Source of the DNA: Orientallactaga sibirica
Lineage: Eukaryota; Chordata; Mammalia; Rodentia; Dipodidae
NCBI GenBank assembly: GCA_036365145.1
Contig: JAEOAD010000004.1
Span: forward strand, 52,479,001-52,543,000
Direction: 5' to 3'
DNA length: 64,000 nt
Part shown: piece by piece, positions 34,922 to 46,534 of the stretch
Position numbering within the stretch: position 1 is the first letter of the stretch
How the letters are laid out: every line of letters begins with the position of its first letter
Notes under the pieces: generated by a model
Told to the model about the DNA's origin: nothing
Seen by the model: the letters and a program-made list of their open reading frames with translations, nothing else
The model's database searches: none
Program-made: the position numbers and the translations under genes

Positions 34922-35270
34922 TGTGGTGGTTTGAATTAGGTGTGCCCCATAAATTCATGTGTTCTAAATGCTGGGTCCTAAGCTGGTGGCAGTTTGGGAA
35001 TTGGAACCTTGCTGTAAGAGGTGTATTGTTGAGGGTGTGGGGGGTCTTATGCGTGTTCTACCCAGCTTCCCCTTGCTACTATTTGGATACTCTCCTGCTG
35101 CTGTTCACCTGATGTTGGCCAAGAGGTGATGTCCACCCTCTGCTCATGCCACATTTTCCCCTGCCATCGTGGAGCTTCCCCTCAAGTCTGTCAGCCAAAA
35201 TGAACCCTTTCCTCCCACAGCAGCTCTTGGACTGGTGCTTTTTGTCAGTAACGCAAAGCTAACTGCAACA
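34922..35270 (+). mobile_element. Solo MaLR-like LTR, second subfamily
   Basis: 349 bp, TGTGGTGGTTTGAAT...AACTGCAACA. Same length and layout as the LTR at 56638, different from the 1598/30484/62603 type. No clean target duplication. Confidence 0.8.
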
Positions 35271-36432
35271 CACGCTGTAAACTTTTTGGTTAATGTAGGC
35301 CCTTTTCTTTCTTCTCTTAATCTCTTCAGTTTTTACTCTGAAACATTGGGCAGAGGAGTGTCATTTGGTGCTAATTCCTAGACCCAGACTATACTTGATT
35401 AAAGAAACCAAAATTCCTTGTTACACCTCCTGTTGAGAGGAGGGACCCAAGTCTCTCCTGGAAACATGGAGGGCTGATTGTGGACCCATATGACTCAATG
35501 GAAATGACTGGATGACAGCTTCTGGTCTGAGATTCTGAGACAGGCTGCTTCCATTTCCTGACACTGCAATGATAGTGGTGCACACACAAGTAGTGCCTGT
35601 TCAGAGTATGTCTAGACACTTTCAACATTTGTGCATTTGTACTCTAGAAATTCCTTGGTGGATTTGGAAATGTGGAATGCATTTTCCCAGAGTAACACTG
35701 ATATTCCTAAGGTATAACGCTAGAAACAATCCCCATGTTTACCAGTTTTCTAGAGAGAAATACTTTCTGAATTCCATCTTGGTATCTCAATCCATGTAGA
35801 GCAATAGGAAGGAGGTTCTTGGGGTTCTGCGTATGGGAAGAGTGTGTTCTTGGGGATGCAAGGCAGGGGGCTAAAGCCTGGTTTGGGCCTTCTTTTGGTT
35901 AAATTTGTCATTTCAAGTCAGCTCCTGGTATATCCCTTTCCCACCTCTTTCCAAGTATTATAAGGGACTCATTTCCTTATACTCTTCCTTCTGTCCTTCC
36001 CTTTAGTTGGCCCTTTCTAACATACCAATCCTTCAACTCATTCGAGAAAAGAATTAAGTCTGCCCATTTGTCTATATATTTCCATTTCTAGAGGTAAAAC
36101 TGTTTTTTCTTTATTCTTCCCTTCCTCTTCTTTTTACTTCTGTTTTCTTACCTCCTATTTCCCCTCCCTCTTTCTCATCTTTTACCACCTTTCTCTTTCT
36201 CCTCTTCCTACTTTACCTTCCCTTCTTCCCTTCTCTCTCTCTTCTTTCCTTTCCACTCATTGTCTTATTTCTCTTAAAATAAATCCAGTTTATTTTATGT
36301 CATGTGGGTTGGGAAATTGTTGACGTATGTAGTTAATTGCATTCTCAGTTTGTTTTTAGAATTAGGGAAGGTGACTGCTATGAAACCAACACAAATATCT
36401 TGGGATTTCCTCCTCTTCCTCTGTTTTTTTTT
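35271..36432. other. Intron sequence; CT-rich 35935-36260
   Basis: Unassigned, with a loose pyrimidine-rich patch. Confidence 0.4.
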
Positions 36433-36470
36433 GGGGGGGGGTGGGAGGGTGTTGGTGGGTGGAGGAGGAG
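36433..36470 (+). other. G-rich tract, possible G-quadruplex
   Basis: G9 followed by TGGGAGGGTGTTGGTGGGTGG. Four or more runs of three Gs lie within 40 nt on the sense strand of GRB14. Confidence 0.6.
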
Positions 36471-36483
36471 TCAAGGATGAAAA

Positions 36484-36541
36484 CTAGGCTTTCCCTGAGG
36501 CTAGGCAATCACTCTACCATTGAGCCAAAACTCCAACCCAC
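36484..36541 (-). mobile_element. ID-like SINE fragment
   Basis: 'ctaggcaatcactctaccat' and 'tgagccaaaactccaaccc' are the complement of an ID head. Confidence 0.65.
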
Positions 36542-39151
36542 ATCTAAGTAAAATTCTAGGTTTCTTCTATGTTGTAAACTTTGAGCAAGGGACCATGTTT
36601 GATTTGTCCTTGTGCTCACTAATGCTAAGCAGCACTGAGTAGATAAGTGAGTAAAGATTAAAGATAAGGGCTATGACTTCTCCATATAGGAAAGGAGCTG
36701 AATGCAGTGGGCTGGTCATAGTTTCATATCTTGTCAATGGATGCACATTGCCCGTGTTTCTAGCTTGTGTGCTGTCTGTCACAAGAACAGTGAGGTTATA
36801 ATGTCAACTTTTGCCTTTGGCTCTCTTTTACCTTTATTTTTCACTTCACTCATTCTGGCAGTACTGCCCAATTCTCTTGTTAACTTATCGTCAGATGCTG
36901 AGCTGGGCCTCTGCACAGACTTATGTTCAGTTATTAATGAGAAGGGAGAATCTGACACTAAACACTCCATTCCTTGCATTCAGAATAAGTAAATGAATAT
37001 TTTGAATGTGATTTCAAGGATCAAATGCAAGATCTGGGAATATTTTTTCTTTTTCAGTTATTTTTAAATGACAAAAGAACAATAATTTGCACTGTGGCAG
37101 TTCCAACTTTTACCAAAGATAAGACAAAAATTGTGCTGAAAAGTTCAAGGTAAATTTTGAGTTTAATGTTGCCTTGAGCCTGATTTGAAGTGTAAAAATA
37201 AAATTTCATGATATCTGAAGTTGAAGAACACATTATTCTATAAAATGTTTCTGTATTTATTTTTTTTTTTTTTTTTTTTTTTTACTATAGCCATTCTACA
37301 CTATTTGGTACTTTTTTATCTTCTTAGACTAAATATATTTTAAATAATTCGAGACATTCAAAAGCCAAATATAGCTTTCTGAGAACCCTAATTGGCAATT
37401 GTAAGAGAAACTTAAAATACATAAGAAGTGGTCATCCTGTCCCCATTTTAAAATAAAATTTGCAGTTTGATGACACGAGGGATAATAATACTTCCTCCAC
37501 TTGTTCTCTGAGTTCAGGATTGTTCTGATTTCATTAGGGTACAAATTATTTAGAAATACAATATTTAAGAAATGAAAGAGCTATTGAAACTTTGTTATAT
37601 ATTTAATTAAAAAATCTTGCTGGGTCTTTTGCAATACTGTTTTATTACTTGCATTTGAGAAAACTTAATTTGCAATTGCACATAGAGTCAAATAACTACA
37701 AATGACTAAGTTGGAAGTTCATTTTAGGAACACGTAGAGAATTAAGCCTTTGGTTACATTTTCCACTGGGCGAATTCCAGTTACTGCAGATCTTGTTTCT
37801 GCAGGCTGCCCTAGCCTCCAAGTGCCGTCAGCTATTCTCCCAGATCGTTCCTTTCTCTCCTTTTTCAGGTTGTTGCTAGAGTTCTCTTTCTAAAGCATTT
37901 GAATCTTAGTGTAACATATATCAGTGTTGATTCTACCTTATCTTTCCACTGCCTGTGACCTTGGTTACTTATTGGTGACCTCTGTGATTGCTCATGACAG
38001 TTTCCCCCCTTGCCAGTTGTCTCACCTCACCTTCGTCTTCTTTGGCCCAGAATGAATTATTGCCTTTCCTCAAGAGCATGTTCTAATGTTCCAACAGAAA
38101 CAGGACACATTCTCTTTGGTATCCATGGCATTTGTTCTTAGCCTCTGTAACATCTGTGCCCCTATGGATTTTCTCTGCTTCTTTGAACCACTGAGTCAAA
38201 GAGAGTGAGTTTGTCTTGCGCATCCACAGCACAGATTCTATGGTACAGAGGGGTTTGTAAATTTTATTGAATAAAAGAGTAGGCTTTCCAAACTGAAAGT
38301 TCTTTATGTCTATTTGACTGTATAACCCTTGAATTATTATAAAATATTTTGCATGTTCTCAAGGTAATTGATCAGCTGGGCTTTTCCTATTGTTCCATTT
38401 GATTTTAATAAATACATTGTTTTCTCTCTATTATATAGACACTAAGCTGAACACTGGTACATGAAACAGAGGCCTATTAATGTATCTGATATTATAATGT
38501 GGAATCTAGAGATTAAAATTATTTTCATGAAGAACCATTACCTGAGGCCTGGCAGAAACTAATTGTGGCGTGTAGTATGAAGTGCCAATAAAAATACACT
38601 TTTCTACTTACTTGAGGTCATTTTTAAAATCAATTTTCCCTTGATTTAAAGTGTTTAAAGGAACAAATTTAGAGGGCAAGTTAAAGTGTGTACAAAATAT
38701 TGTCAGTTTAAAATAAGGCAGAACAATCACATATGCAGAAACCGGTGCCTCTTCCTGTCCTTAATCATGGCTACTGCAACTAGCATCTTGGAGATTGCCA
38801 AATTATGGGTGAACCCAGAATTCTCTGGAGAACCTTGGGTAGATACAAACATTATTTAAAAATCCTTGAGTGGGTAATGATAAGCAACCTCTGTACTTTA
38901 CAAGAAGGAATGTGGTGGAACCATGTGTCTGAAAGAACTGGAGGTAAGAAAGTTTGCTTTGCACATGGCTGTCACGTATCAGCTAGATATCATATGGAGA
39001 AAGTCCTCAGTTTACATGTTTCTTCTCTAGTAATATGCAAATAATACTGAATCCGCTTATATGGTGCTGTGAAGATTAAATATGAAGTAGTTTTGTGTAC
39101 ATATGAAATCATTTTATATCAAACTACCATGATTCAAAAGTACAGAAGTAG
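36542..39151. other. Long repeat-poor intron stretch
   Basis: 2.6 kb with no SINE or LTR that I recognise, only a T-run at 37258-37283. The low repeat content would fit conserved non-coding sequence, but I cannot measure conservation. Confidence 0.45.
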
Positions 39152-40663
39152 AGGCTTTACCTACCCTTTGCCTTCTCATGGACAGGAGCTTTCTGTACTC
39201 TGGGCTTTACCCCACTCCTGTCTTCTCATGGGCAGGAGCTTTCTGTACTCTGGGCTTTACCCCACTCCTGTCTTCTCATGGGCAGGAGCTTTCTGTACTC
39301 TGGGCTTTACCTACCCTTTGCCTTCTCATGGGCAGGAGCTTTCTACTCTGGGCTTTACCCCACTCCTGTCTTCTCATGGGCAGGAGCTTTCTGTACTCTG
39401 GGCTTTACCTACCCTTTGCCTTCTCATGGGCAGGAGCTTTCTACTCTGGGCTTTACCCCACTCCTGTCTTCTCATGGGCAGGAGCTTTCTGTACTCTGGG
39501 CTTTACCCCACGCCTGTCTTCTCATGGGCAGGAGCTTTCTGTACTCTGGGCTTTACCTACCCTTTGCCTTCTCATGGGCAGGAGCTTTCTACTCTGGGCT
39601 TTACCCCATTCCTGTCTTCTCCAGGAGCTTTCTGTACTCTGGGCTTTACCTACCCTTTGCCTTCTCATGGGCAAAGCTTTCTACTCTGGGCTTAAACGCC
39701 TGTCTTCTCATGGGCATAAGCTTTCTACTCTGGGCTGAACCTTACCCTTTGCCTTCCTCATGGTAAAGCTTTTACTCTAAAAATAAAAGTACTCCTGTCT
39801 TCTCTGGCAGGAAATGGCTCTGGCAGTTACCCCATTCCTGTCTTCTCATGGGCAGGAGCAAACTCTGGGTTTACCTCCATGCCTTCTCATGGGCAGGAGC
39901 TTTCTACTCTGGGCTTTACCCCACTCCTGCATCATGGGCAGGAGTTCATTTGCACTGGCTGGGCTTTACCTACCCTTTGCCTTCTCATGGGCAGGAGCTT
40001 TCTACTCTGGGCTTTACCCCATTCTGTCTTCTCATGGGCAGGATAAATACTCTGAAATAAAAAAATACTCCTGTCTTCTCAGAAAAGGAGCTTTTTGTCT
40101 GGGCCAAACTCCCAGGATTGCCTTCTCATGGGCATTTATTTTTTTACTCTGGGATTAAGAGTTTGGTTGTATTTGGGCAGGAGCTTTTGTACTCTGGGAT
40201 TTACCCCACTCCTGCCTTCTCATGGACATGAGCTTTCTGAACTCTGGGATTTACCCCACTCCTGCCTTCTCATGGACATGAGCTTTCTGTACTCTCGGCT
40301 TTACCCCACTCCTGTCTTCTCAGGAACACTGGGATTTACCCCACTCCTGTTCTTCTCATGGGCAGGAACTCTGGGATTTAACTCCTGTCTTCTCATGGGC
40401 AGGAGCTTTCTCTAACTCTGGGTTGTACCCCACTCCTGTCTTCTCATGGGCAGGAGCTTTCTGTCACTCTGGGCTTTCCCCACTCCTGTCTTCTCATGGG
40501 CAGGAACAGCATCCTCTGGGCAGGCCCAAACTCCTGTCTTAACAGTGGGCAGGAGAGAAAGATTACTCCAAAGTCCCATCCTGTCTTCTCATGGACAGGA
40601 GCTTTCTGTACTCTGGGCTTTACCCCACTCCTGTCTTCTCATGGGCAGGAGCTTTCTGTACTA
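39152..40663 (+). repeat. Minisatellite of 48/50-bp units
   Basis: Two unit types share CTTCTCATGGGCAGGAGC. Type A (50 bp) starts CCCACTCCTGT and has CTGTACTCTGGG; type B (48 bp) starts CTACCCTTTGC and usually has CTACTCTGGG. In the clean part (39161-39670) the order is B,A,A,B,A,B,A,A,B,A,B. Units lack stop codons in all three + frames, which explains long overlapping open frames; none is a gene. GGGCAGGAG matches most of the Jeffreys minisatellite core. Confidence 0.97.
39671..40580 (+). repeat. Mosaic half of the minisatellite
   Basis: Units here are irregular and interleaved, in order, with words from 40764-41466, for example ccaaactcccaggat at 40104 and 41099. Likely an assembly consensus artefact; see findings. 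Confidence 0.85.
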
Positions 40664-40861
40664 TTTTTTCCTTCCATCCGTTAGGCTTAAGGCTTCACAA
40701 ACCCTCTCTTGCCTCCTTGGGCAAGATCTATGCCTTCCTTCCTTCCCTTAATCTCCCTTTCTCTTAAAGCTTTCCCTCCTTAAATCTCTACATGGTAATA
40801 AAATCTTTCTGAACCTTAAAATAAATCCAGAAGTAAAGTTTTATAAAAATAAAAGTATACT
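40664..40861. other. Flank between minisatellite and SINE
   Basis: CT-rich then AT-rich. No feature recognised. Confidence 0.4.
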
Positions 40862-41082
40862 GGGGCTGGAGAAATGGCTTAGCAGTTAAGGCATTTGCTA
40901 GTGAAGCCAAAGGATCCCAGTTCAATTCTCCAGGACCCACGTAAGCCAGATGCACGAGGGGCACATGCATCTGGAGTTCATTTGCAGTGGCTGGAGGCCC
41001 TGGCTTGCCCATTCTCTCTCTGCCTCTCTTCTATCATTCTCTCTCTGCTTGCAAATAAATAAATAAAATAAATAAATAAAGG
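40862..41082 (+). mobile_element. DIP-type SINE
   Basis: 'ggggctggagaaatggctta' head, complete body, CTCTCT and (AAAT)n tail. Confidence 0.92.
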
Positions 41083-41169
41083 AAAACCTCTTTTGTCTCC
41101 AAACTCCCAGGATAAACGTTACCACATGATTTATTTTTTTCACCTATGATTAAGAGTTTGGTTTTATTT

Positions 41170-41282
41170 TATTACTATCTTTTGAGATAGGGTCTACAAT
41201 TTAGCCTAGGGTGACTATGAACTTTTGATCTGTCTGCCTCCGCATCTCAAACACTGGGATTAAATGTATGTACTGTCAAATC
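41170..41282 (-). mobile_element. Old B1-like fragment
   Basis: 'ttttgagatagggtctacaa' and 'aaacactgggattaaatgta'. Confidence 0.55.
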
Positions 41283-42607
41283 CGAATAAAAATATTTCAG
41301 TCAAAATTTATCTAACTCCATGTTGTATGTAAAATGTTATCCAAGTAGTTAGGGTCACCACCTGGGCTCTGTCAGTCCTAACAAGCTAGGTTTGGACAGC
41401 ATCCTCAACAGGCCCAAAGAGACAATTAACAGTGGCAAGCAGAGAAAGATTTATCCAAAGTCCCATGTTGAGAAAAAGAGCAAATAAAGAGATTCAGTGG
41501 CCTCCATACAAAAGTCCACAGTCTTTCTTTAAGGTCATGATATGAGGTTTAGGTTTAAATAGCAGAGGACAATAGATATGTATAATAAAAGTCCTAGTCA
41601 AGATGAGGATCTGCCCATCATTGACCAACCGATGTCTCTGATCTAGTCTGTCCTTCAAGGAGTTCTGACTTGTATGGATTTTGTGAAATCTCTTACTGGG
41701 AGAAAAGCTCCTCCTCTGGCTGGCACAGGCCTTGCTTTCTCCTTGCATGAGAACCCTGGAGCAATTCCAGTTTCTTAAGGGCATTGTTTCAATAGCCTGA
41801 TAGCCAAAGCGAGGAGCCCAGATATCTTTCTTTAGAATATTGTCTGCTCCTACTAGAACTGTTACAAGAATGATATCTTTTTTTTCATTAGATAGACTAA
41901 AACAAAAGATATCCTAGGTGTTATCTGCTAACTTCTTGTTAGCTAAGGAAAGTTTTTAGGCTTTTGGCATCCTTTCTTCAAGTATCACATCACATTATTT
42001 TTTGTGATTCTATTATAAGTATGTAGACAACATCTATTACTACATACTATATTACAATTGCATTTTTAGGAGAACTTTCTATTTTTTTTCCTGAGGGTAA
42101 TAATTGTCTTTTTCTTTCTTTGCTTTGTTTTCTTTGTGCTAATTAGTAAATCCTCCCCAGAAACAGCTTCAATACTCAGCACAGGCTTTCAAGTGGCAAC
42201 CACGCAGGCAATGTTCCCTATTCTTTTTCCACCTCAGGCCTTTCTCATCTCATGGAATGTCCATTCCTCCCCCGATGCCCTGCCTCTGTCTGGAATAGTT
42301 ACTGTCCAAGACTGCCACAGTGCATCTCATTTTAGGAATTTGCTTTGCTTTATCCTAGGAATTCCTTTCATCTCTCTCCCGCAATGGGCTTCCTATTTCT
42401 TAGCCATCATGATTTCTTCATTTTTCTCTTTTTGTATTGGAGTACCTTGCTAGGAGGAGATTGAGAGAAATTTGTTTTGAGTGTTTATTTAATTTGTCTT
42501 GAATCTGACTTCAGTGATACTTTTGCCTATGATAAGATCCTAATCATTTTTAGACGGCATTTGGATGGTGTTTCTTTATTGGTTTTTATTCACACATTGT
42601 TGGGAAG
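41283..42607. other. Unassigned intron; 41330-41790 may be an unclassified LTR
   Basis: 41380-41780 has the feel of a rodent LTR complement (tandem short motifs, 'gagcaattccagtttcttaa'), but I cannot assign a family. Confidence 0.3.
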
Positions 42608-42670
42608 CATTCCCATCCAACCTTACTTAGCTTCTGAGATCAGATGAAATCGGGTGTGTCCAGAATGGAA
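42608..42670 (-). pseudogene. 5S rRNA pseudogene (internally deleted)
   Basis: 'cccatccaa' followed by 'cttagcttctgagatcagat' and 'gaaatcgggtgtgtccag' is the complement of 5S rRNA with scattered changes. About 20 nt are missing between the two blocks and the 5' and 3' ends are lost. Not functional. Confidence 0.85.
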
Positions 42671-43012
42671 CAAAGGAGACCTAGATCTCTGCATGCGAAC
42701 TAGAAAAAAATAAAATAACTTGAAAACTCCCTGCTTATGACCTGTTTTTTTCCCCCTTTCTTAGACTCATCTCTATTACTAATGTGTGTCTTGGTGAGAG
42801 ACTTCAGAAACTCATTGTATAGGTTACTTTGTAATTCTTTTATTTTAGGGATTAGTCCTTCTGTCTTTCTATCTTTGTTTGTTTATTTCTTGTATTATTT
42901 ATATATATCCTTGCCCTCTTTTTTTCCTCCTTTATGGAATTGTATGAGTCAGATATTGAGCCTTTTAAATTAATGTAATTTTAATAACTTTTTCTTTTAT
43001 CTTTACTTTTCA
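42671..43012. other. No recognisable feature
   Basis: T-rich intron. Confidence 0.4.
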
Positions 43013-43236
43013 TTTTTTAAAATATTTATTTTAGAGAGAGAGAGAGAGAGAGAGAGAGTGAGAGGCAGATAGAAAGAGAATGAGAATGGGTGTGCCAGGG
43101 CCTCTTCTCACTGCAAATGAACTCCAGAAGCTTGTGCCACCTTGTGCATCTGGCTTACGTGGGTCCTGGAGAATCAAACCTGGGTTCTTATGATTTGCAG
43201 GCAAGTGCCTTAAGTGCTAATCCATCCCACTAGCCC
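43013..43236 (-). mobile_element. DIP-type SINE
   Basis: GA stretch 43034-43059, body, and 'gctaatccatcccactagcc'. Confidence 0.9.
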
Positions 43237-43329
43237 TCCTTTTTATTTATTTTTTTTTGTTCTACTATCTAGGTTATAGTCTTGATTTATATTTTCAATT
43301 TTAGATTAAGATTTTTGTCTTTGGTGATT

Positions 43330-43343
43330 ATATATTTTTTATG

Positions 43344-43383
<40 letters not shown>

Positions 43384-43562
43384 GGTGCACAAGGGCCTTC
43401 AGCCACTGCAGTTGAACTCCAGACACATGTGCTCCCTTGTGTACATGTGTGACATTGCATGCCTGCGTCAGTGCATCTGTCTTACATGGGACCTGGAGAG
43501 TTGAACATAAGTCCTTAGGCTTCTCAGGTAAGCACCTTACACTTAAGCCATTTCTACAGCCC
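43330..43562 (-). mobile_element. DIP-type SINE with inserted TGTG segment
   Basis: GA stretch 43347-43380. About 20 extra bases near 43438-43458 interrupt the body. Confidence 0.85.
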
Positions 43563-43594
43563 AGTAATTATATTTTTCAACACTTATGGAAAGC

Positions 43595-43940
43595 CTTGTC
43601 ACACTGGGAAGACAGCCCATTTAGTAAAGTGCTTCCCTCATGCATAAGGACTGTAGTTCTATCCACAAAATCCCCATTAAAAATGCTGGGCATGGTAGCA
43701 TTTGCTTGTAATCTTAATGTTGGGGAAATGGAGATAGGTGATCTTTGGAGCTAACTGGCCAGCCATTCTAGGTTGGTTCATGAGCTACAGGTCAAAAGGA
43801 GACCTTATCTCAATGAAACAGACAAAGAAAAAGAAAAGATGGACAGTGTTCCTGAAAGTGACACCAAGGTTGTCCTCATGCATGCATACACAGGTGAACC
43901 TGCACATGTTGGTACCCACATACACATGAATATATTAAAA
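43595..43940 (+). mobile_element. B4-type composite SINE
   Basis: A tRNA/ID-like head ('aagacagcccatttagtaaa'), a B1-like middle ('gctgggcatggtagcatttg') and an ACACATG-rich tail. Confidence 0.6.
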
Positions 43941-44417
43941 ACAAGAAAATCCTGTTACTCAAGTATATGTGCTGACAAAGTGAGCACAACTTTTCTTAAT
44001 TCTAAGTATTTGTCTTTATAATATCTTCATACTATTTTTACCAACTCCCTCAGGAGATCATTTGTGGTTTCTTAAAGTGACCTCCTGTCCCATGTGTTGT
44101 TTTGATTATTTTCTTTGTTGATTTGCTATGGTGCCTTACTTCTCTGATGGAGATATCATCATCATCAGATGACACTGACTTTTGGTTGTCCATTTCTATT
44201 TTAAAGTGAGGCCACAAAAATGATGATCAAAAGCTGTCTTTTGGCTAGTAGCTTTGTCAGGAGCAATGGGGCCTGTACCAGAGACACAGCCTACAGTGTA
44301 ACTTGAACCAGCCCATGGAGTTCTTTCCAGAGACCTCCACTTAGTTTAAGCTACATCTTTGACTTCACCTCAGAAAGGATTTCAGGATGAGCCCCTATGA
44401 AGTAGAATTGGAGTTTA
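43941..44417. other. No recognisable feature
   Basis: Unique-looking intron. Confidence 0.4.
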
Positions 44418-44430
44418 CTAAAAGGTAATT

Positions 44431-44658
44431 AAAAAAATTATTTTTATTTACTTATTTGAGAGAGAGAAGGAGGCAGAGAGAGACAGAGAGAGAGAGAGAA
44501 AGAGAAAATGGGTGTGCCAGGGCCTCCAGCCTCTGCAAACGAACTTCAGATGCATGTACCCCCTTGTTCATCTGGCTTATGTGGGTCCTGGGGGAACTGA
44601 ACCGAGGTCCTTTGGCTTTGCAGACAAGTGCCTTAACTGCTAAGCCATCTTTCCAGCC
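44431..44658 (-). mobile_element. DIP-type SINE with target duplication
   Basis: Flanks CTAAAAGGTAATT (44418-44430) and CTAAAAGGTGATT (44659-44671) agree at 12 of 13 positions. Confidence 0.93.
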
Positions 44659-44671
44659 CTAAAAGGTGATT

Positions 44672-45964
44672 TTTTTTTTAGCATAGATTTAAGCACATAG
44701 GTTAATAGAAAGAGAGGTGACAAGAAAACACACATGTAAGTGAGGGTGTAGGCTTCTTAAAGGATAGTAACATTTAATTAATTGTCTTTCCAATCACCAT
44801 ACACATGGCATTAGTGGGTTTCTGAAATTATTATCTTTAAAGGGTTGCCACAGAATTTCATTGAGATTACAGGGCAGTTCCTGAGGTATACCAAACAGGA
44901 CTGCAGGTGATAAGATAAAATGCTAGATCATAGGGGAACAGAGTTAGGATATTTTATTCTAAGTAAAAGTTAATAATCTTATTTCTGAGATTCCCAGAAA
45001 ATACCCAGGAGAGGCATAAGACCATACTGAAGGTCATGTGTGCTCAGAACTTAAGTATGGTTTATTGTTATTTTAACATTCTTATTTGGAAATATCACTC
45101 ATAAAAGAAATATTGTTTCTGTGTCAGCAACCTTCACAGCCAGTGTTGTTCATTATGCTGGAATTCTTGATTTTCAGTTACGGGAAGCTTTAAGCAGACT
45201 CCAGAGTGAAGGACAGCTTTTCTTTCCCAGATGCCCTTAGTTTTCCTTGGTTTTCTGTCCTGCCTCAGCTTTCATGATAGCCAGCCATGCTTAAAAGGCA
45301 CACACATGGCTGTAACTACAGTTCTTTTCTCTGATAACATAATCCTTCCACACAGGAATCCTCTGATATTTGCTTGGGAATGTAATCCTTGGGGGCTACA
45401 TTATAGGAGCTAGGCAAGGACAGAGTGATTGGAACGTGAATATCTCATTATTTGGGACATAGATTTTCACCTCCAGCTTTCTCTGGCTCTGGAGACTTTT
45501 AATTACATCTCTCTTAAGTCTCTATCTTCCCTGGGTGGTGGCAGAGGGCTTAACTCTACTGGGGACCATGGGAATACTAACTCTGAAGGGTGCAATAGAA
45601 ATACGGTGATGTAAAAATGTATTAGATGATTTTTCAGGTCAGTACCTTTTTTATGCATAGTCATAATACCTCATCCATACATGTTTTGCATTTCTAGTTC
45701 TGGAGATTTCAGGGAGGTACAGGACGCAGTGTATTGCTTCTCTTTGCCTTTACATTCATGCTTAACCTATCTCCACTGTCCTAAGCATTTGTCATTCTTC
45801 CCATCACCACTGAAGCATGGTTAAATTTATTTCCTGGTCTCTGTGAAGATGGGGTTAGTATCTTGTATATTGTTCTTATCTTGGGTGAATTTGTAAAGGA
45901 GGAGAATAAGTCTGGCATTTTGAAACTTTAAATGGAATGAAGCACATTTATTTATTTTATTTTT
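44672..45964. other. Intron sequence without recognised features
   Basis: 1.3 kb, repeat-poor. Confidence 0.45.
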
Positions 45965-46075
45965 GTGTGTGTGACTGGGTTTTATGTAGCCCATATTAGT
46001 CTTGAATTCCTGATCATCCTGTCTCAGCCTCCCTAGAGCCAGGATTATAGGTGTGAACCACTACACCTAGCTTTT
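45965..46075 (-). mobile_element. Old B1-like SINE
   Basis: 'gatcatcctgtctcagcctc' and 'aggattataggtgtgaacca'. Confidence 0.65.
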
Positions 46076-46104
46076 TTATTTTATTTTATTTTTTAATTTT
46101 AATA

Positions 46105-46180
46105 GTATTACAGTAACCGTCTTGTTGCTAGGACAAAATACCTAAGCATAAACAGCCAATGGGAGGAAAGAGTCAGGTTG
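46105..46180 (-). mobile_element. LTR fragment (MaLR type)
   Basis: 'gtcttgttgctaggacaaaa' and 'tacctaagca' parallel the start of the LTR at 54710. Confidence 0.5.
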
Positions 46181-46485
46181 CATAGTCACTCTTAGGTAGC
46201 ATTTTAAGACTACATTATTATAGGATGCCATTTACTTTACTTCACCACATAGCCAATGTATCATTTTACATCAGCATAAAAAGAGTTCAGTAAAAAAGAT
46301 ATTTTGAGAGAAATAACATATTTACCTAACTCTCATTGCAGTGTATTGTTATAGTTATTCAATTTTATTACTTTTGTATCTCTCTTGATGTACTTAATAT
46401 ATAAATTAAAGTTTATTTTATATATGCATTAATTATAGTTTGTTTTAGGCATAGGAGGTATGTTTGTGGGAAGAAACAGTGCCCA

Positions 46486-46490
<5 letters not shown>

Positions 46491-46533
<43 letters not shown>
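46491..46533. repeat. (CA)n microsatellite
   Basis: About 21 CA units. Confidence 0.97.

Positions 46534-46534
<1 letters not shown>

Noticed and set aside
39152..40663. Possible CRISPR-like array of regularly spaced repeats
   Set aside because: Units are contiguous without unique spacers and sit in a mammalian intron; this is a minisatellite.
39069..40751. Open frames of 101-208 codons across the minisatellite in all three + frames
   Set aside because: They are a by-product of stop-free 48/50-bp units. Unit lengths are not multiples of three, so no frame is maintained, and the second half is a mosaic.
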